Shown: positions 60,801 to 64,000 of the stretch, one piece after another
Numbering within the stretch: the first letter of the stretch is position 1
How the letters are laid out: each line of letters opens with the position of its first letter
Source: Toxoplasma gondii ME49
Lineage: Eukaryota > Apicomplexa > Conoidasida > Eucoccidiorida > Sarcocystidae
Reading direction: 5' to 3'
NCBI RefSeq assembly: GCF_000006565.2
Contig: NC_031474.1
Span: 1,643,613-1,707,612, forward strand
DNA length: 64,000 nt
The notes under the pieces: generated by a model
Database searches by the model: none
The model's input: the letters and a program-made list of their open reading frames with translations, nothing else
Told to the model about the DNA's origin: nothing
Made by a program: the position numbers and the translations under genes

Positions 60801-63800
60801 CGTGGAAAGCCTCTCTTCATCCCCTGCTGGGTTTGCGAGAAGCCACTAAAAATGAACATGTTCAAGAACACATTTACCAGAAGGCGGTGCCGCGTGCTCT
60901 CGTCAAAGTGTTCAGCGAAGAAACCAGCCTGGGAATTTCGACTCTGCCAGCCGCAGCCGTCCTTGATGCAATGATAGCCGCTGCCAAGCTGTGTTCCCGA
61001 ATGGGTTCTCCAGGCGATGACACCTCAAAAGCTGCAATCCAGCTGAAGAACTTCCGATCATATCGAGAAATGGTACTTCCAGAACCTCAAGATTGCGATA
61101 GCACGAACGTTGTTCTGAACGTGTGCTTTCGTTTAGTGACCGAACGTGAAACGCTGGTAATTGCCAGCTTCGGAAGTTATGCTCGGTTTCCCACTGACGT
61201 AGACGGCTCCAAGGGAAAATGGCTCCCACTAACGGAAGCAACAGTTATGCCAGTTTCAAATGCTAAAAACCAGTGCCCGACACTGTATGCTCTGCAGCGG
61301 CGATTTTTGAAAGACGAAACCATGTCCAAACAAGAAGCGACTGATACCTGGCGCACTGCAGAAGATTGGGGAGTTCCAGAAAGGTTTACGACGATACGAG
61401 CCATCCATCGAAGAGATGATGAAGCGCTCGTCCATCTTTCACGAGCAAGGACTTTGGTAGAGGAAGGCTTCATAGTCTGTCCCGTCATCATCAGAGAACT
61501 CTTTTGTGTAGCCGGAACTATTGCAAAACGACAGGTTCCTTTCGATCGAGATCTCGATTACGCTGTTACGGGAGTTGAAACTGTCAACAGTTTTGCCACC
61601 TCTCAGGATGCGTGTGACAGCTTCTGGGGACACATTCATGTCCTTCCTCTCACGTCAGGCCACGCACAAAAGCGGCTCGCAAACGTGACGCTGTACACTG
61701 AAAAAGGGAGTGTAACGGTGCAGCTGCAGGCAGTCCAGCTACATCCTACTGCGCGTGTATCTGTGCAACGCGAGATTGACATGCAGCAATCTTTGCTTCA
61801 GGCATGCTGTCACCAACCAGAAGGTGTTGTTGACCCTGTGAGCCAGTCTCACACGACAAGAGACAGTTGCCACCAATCTCAGTCGCTTCGGAAGACATAT
61901 ACACACGATGAGCTTATCCGTCTGGTCACAGAAGCCTGCCGGCGTGTGATCGGCACTGACAGCGAACCGGATGTTCGTACGCCGCTACAGGAGCTGGGCA
62001 TCGACTCTCTCGGAGCCGTCGCCTTTCGAGATGCCCTTGAAGACACGTTTCACCTTAAATTTCCAGCAACGATTTTGTTCGACCACCCACACCTGGACGC
62101 TCTCAGTCACTTCATTTCATGGAGACTTGAAGAGAAGGTTGAAGAAACTGAGCCCACTGGCATTTCAGTCCCCCTCAGTTTCGATACCATGGACGGCGAC
62201 GTGGCGGTCATTGGGATGTCTTGCAGACTCCCAGGATCCTCAAACACTGCGAGTGACTTTTGGCAAGCGCTTCTGACTACGGACAACTTCGTGGCCGAGA
62301 TCCCTCCAACCAGATTCGACATCGAGGAGTTCTTCGATCCTGACCAGGGTGCGAAGGGAAAGATGTACGTCCGGGAGGGTGGTTTCGTTGACGGGGCAAC
62401 ACTTTTTGATAATCGCTACTTCGGAATCTCAGCAGCGGAAGCCCACGAAATGGACCCGAGACAGAGACTATCCATGGAAGTGGCTGCTGAGGCTTTCTGT
62501 GATGCTGGTGTCGAACAGAACGACGCGGCTTCGGAAGAAACTCTTGTCGTTGTTGGCAAAACGAACACAGACGCTGTGCGAGTAGGCTACAGCCAGTTGT
62601 CTCCTTTCAGCTGCAGCGGTGCAAACAACTCAATTCTCTCAAACAGGATTTCTTACTTCTTCGGACTGACAGGGCCGAGCATGACGATTGATGCTGCATG
62701 TGCGTCTTCCTTGATCGCGATCGTAGCCGGTTTCAATGAACTCACCAGAGGAGGCTGCAAAACAGCGCTGATTGTAGGAGTGAATCTGCTTTTGTCTCCC
62801 GAATGCTACATCGAGATATGCAAGGCAACAATGCTCAGCCCAGATTGCCGATGTAAAACGTTCGATGCACACGCAAATGGCTACGTACGCAGCGAGGGGT
62901 GCTGTGGAGTAATTCTGAAAACACTACCTAGAAACACCAAAACCTTGAAAGAAAACGCAATATACGCGTGGATAAGGGGTGCGGCCACTAACCATGTTGG
63001 CCGAAGCGCAAGCCTGACAGCGCCTAACGGTCCAGCTCAGACAACACTCATGCTTGACACTCTCCGTTCCGCCCGGCTGCAACGAGTATCAGATATCTCC
63101 GTCTTAGAGACGCACGGGACAGGAACATCTCTCGGAGACCCAATCGAGATCGGCGCCCTCCAAGCCGTCTACGGGCAGGGAACAAGTGCAGACACGCCTC
63201 TTGTTCTGGGAGCGCTCAAATCGCGTATCGGGCACACAGAAGGTGCAGCTGGTATCGCTGGGTTCATTAAACTCATCTGTTCACTTCGACAGAGGATCGC
63301 CCCGCCCAATCTGCACCTCAAGACATTCAACCCCCACATCGATATCTCGACGGCAGATTCCTCGAGGCCGTTCCTGTTTCCTACGAAAGCCTATCCGCTT
63401 GACACACTGATGACTGGAGAGAAGACCGAGGCGCTTCTTGGAGCTGTCAGTTCATTCGGGTTTGGAGGCTCAAATGCGCATGCAATCGTTGAGGTCCCTG
63501 CACGCCAAGGGCCAACGGGTCGGGATGCAGCCTACGCCGGACTCAGAGGTGCGGATGCTGCCACAGAGGCACATCAACCAATGGTGTGGCTGTTCACCGG
63601 CCAGGGATCTCAGTATGTGAACATGGCGAAGTCTCTCTACGAGACAGAGGAGAGCTTCAGGCAGACAGTGAAGGAATGCTCCGCATACCTCGCAACAGAG
63701 AAACTACTGCCGACAGAAGGCCCGTCGAGCCTCGAGGATATAGTTTATCCGGGGCAGGACACAGATGCTGAGGAGGCAGAGCATCTGCTGATGCAGACAC

Positions 63801-64000
63801 AGTATTCGCAAGTGGCAATTTTCGTTGTTGAGCTGGCGCTCACTCGGGTTCTGAAAGAGAGGGGACTACGTCCAGCAGCTGTTTTAGGTCACAGCCTCGG
63901 CGAATACGCCGCTGCAGTCACAGCAGGAGTATTTTCGTGGCGCGATGCTCTGCGCGTTGTCGCCGTCCGAGCACGCATCATGTCTGAGCAGGACCCACAG
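54831..64000 (+). CDS. Type I modular polyketide synthase, 3' end beyond window
   Basis: Exons 54831-55400, 55703-55836, 56419-60591 and 60793 to the window edge join in phase; at least 2690 residues. Modular PKSs extend acyl chains on phosphopantetheine arms. Domain order: N-terminal 110 residues (possible ACP remnant); KS1 (about 111-535), whose Cys position holds Ser280 (TIDSASSSAL) while HGTGT and GHLEG remain; ACP1 (LGIDSLAAVEF, Ser742); KS2 (about 808-1248, DTACSSSL, Cys984); AT1 (GQGSQ, GHSLGE Ser1380, HAFHSP, malonyl-CoA type); a dehydratase-like region (about 1628-1900; HPLLG present, but Glu1669 and Arg1860 at the expected His and Asp); ACP2 (LGIDSLGAVAF, Ser2031); KS3 (from about 2096, DAACASSL, Cys2262); AT2 start (GHSLGE). 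No ketoreductase, enoylreductase or thioesterase is visible. The TAA at 60593 is inside an intron donor (GTAAGC), so it is not the end. An upstream loading exon may be missing. Confidence 0.93.
59091..59959 (+). repeat. Near-identical intragenic repeat, copy 1 (KS2 end to AT1)
   Basis: Begins at the HGTGT loop of KS2 and runs into AT1. It matches the copy 4041 bases downstream with three differences in 869 positions (by eye: near 59371, 59701 and 59720). Sequence just upstream, including the 5' half of the KS, is clearly divergent between the two copies. The intact length beyond 59959 cannot be judged because the second copy is cut by the window end. Confidence 0.95.
60592..60792 (+). other. 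Intron separating AT1 from the dehydratase-like region
   Basis: A 201-base GTAAGC...CAG intron. Splicing removes the in-frame TAA at 60593 and restores an AAG codon. It carries alternating purine-pyrimidine sequence (ACATGCATGTGCC and CATACGTGCCCG) of a type common in coccidian introns; similar CATATATATGCGTACGTAC sequence occurs in the GPI deacylase intron near 19373. Confidence 0.85.
63132..64000 (+). repeat. Near-identical intragenic repeat, copy 2 (KS3 end to AT2)
   Basis: Partner of the tract at 59091; in the same reading frame because the 4041-base offset is divisible by three. It encodes the KS3 C-terminal half, the linker and the start of AT2. The match continues to the last base of the window, so the true end lies outside. 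Confidence 0.95.

Noticed and set aside
1..64000. CRISPR arrays, bacterial operons, insertion sequences or plastid/mitochondrial DNA
   Set aside because: No spaced direct repeats, Shine-Dalgarno patterns or transposase motifs; introns and gene content are eukaryotic nuclear.

Overview
The window looks like nuclear DNA from a cyst-forming coccidian (Apicomplexa, probably Sarcocystidae: the Toxoplasma, Neospora, Hammondia, Besnoitia and Sarcocystis group). The evidence is a mix: GT-AG introns of about 100-750 bases, long low-complexity Ser/Arg/Pro-rich proteins, wide spaces between genes, a thrombospondin-repeat membrane protein, and a giant modular type I polyketide synthase. Species cannot be fixed from this sequence alone. 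Several genes were rebuilt by joining exons across GT-AG junctions with phase checked at every junction; they are invisible as single ORFs.

Layout. 1.7-4.2 kb (-): a GT32-type sugar transferase in at least four exons. 6.7-10.3 kb (-): a single-exon 1207-residue disordered Ser/Arg/Pro-rich protein. 13.5-21.0 kb (-): a PGAP1-like GPI inositol-deacylase (five exons, about 2130 residues). 22.6-24.1 kb (+): a small BET1-like SNARE in four exons, one intron with a GC donor. 24.9-26.3 kb (-): an unknown basic protein. 27.5-36.0 kb (-): SF3B1, the U2 snRNP HEAT-repeat subunit, complete in 12 exons. 37.9-41.3 kb (+): a histidine-phosphatase (phosphoglycerate-mutase-like) protein in four exons. 42.4-45.1 kb (-): an unknown Ser-rich protein with a Cys-rich start. 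48.0-52.3 kb (-): a thrombospondin type 1 repeat transmembrane protein in three exons. 54.8 kb to the window end (+): a type I modular polyketide synthase, cut by the window edge.

The polyketide synthase is the most unusual part. Its order is KS1-ACP1 / KS2-AT1-dehydratase-like-ACP2 / KS3-AT2 and onward. KS1 has Ser in place of the catalytic Cys and has no AT, which suggests a decarboxylating or loading KS. The dehydratase-like region seems to have lost both catalytic residues, and no ketoreductase is visible. Two stretches 4041 bases apart (KS C-terminal half to AT) differ at only three of 869 positions, so they are a recent duplication, a gene conversion, or an assembly artefact.

The secretory theme (GPI deacylase, ER-Golgi SNARE, Golgi-type sugar transferase, TSR surface protein) is notable but there is no evidence of co-regulation. 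No CRISPR, rRNA, convincing tRNA or transposon was seen.
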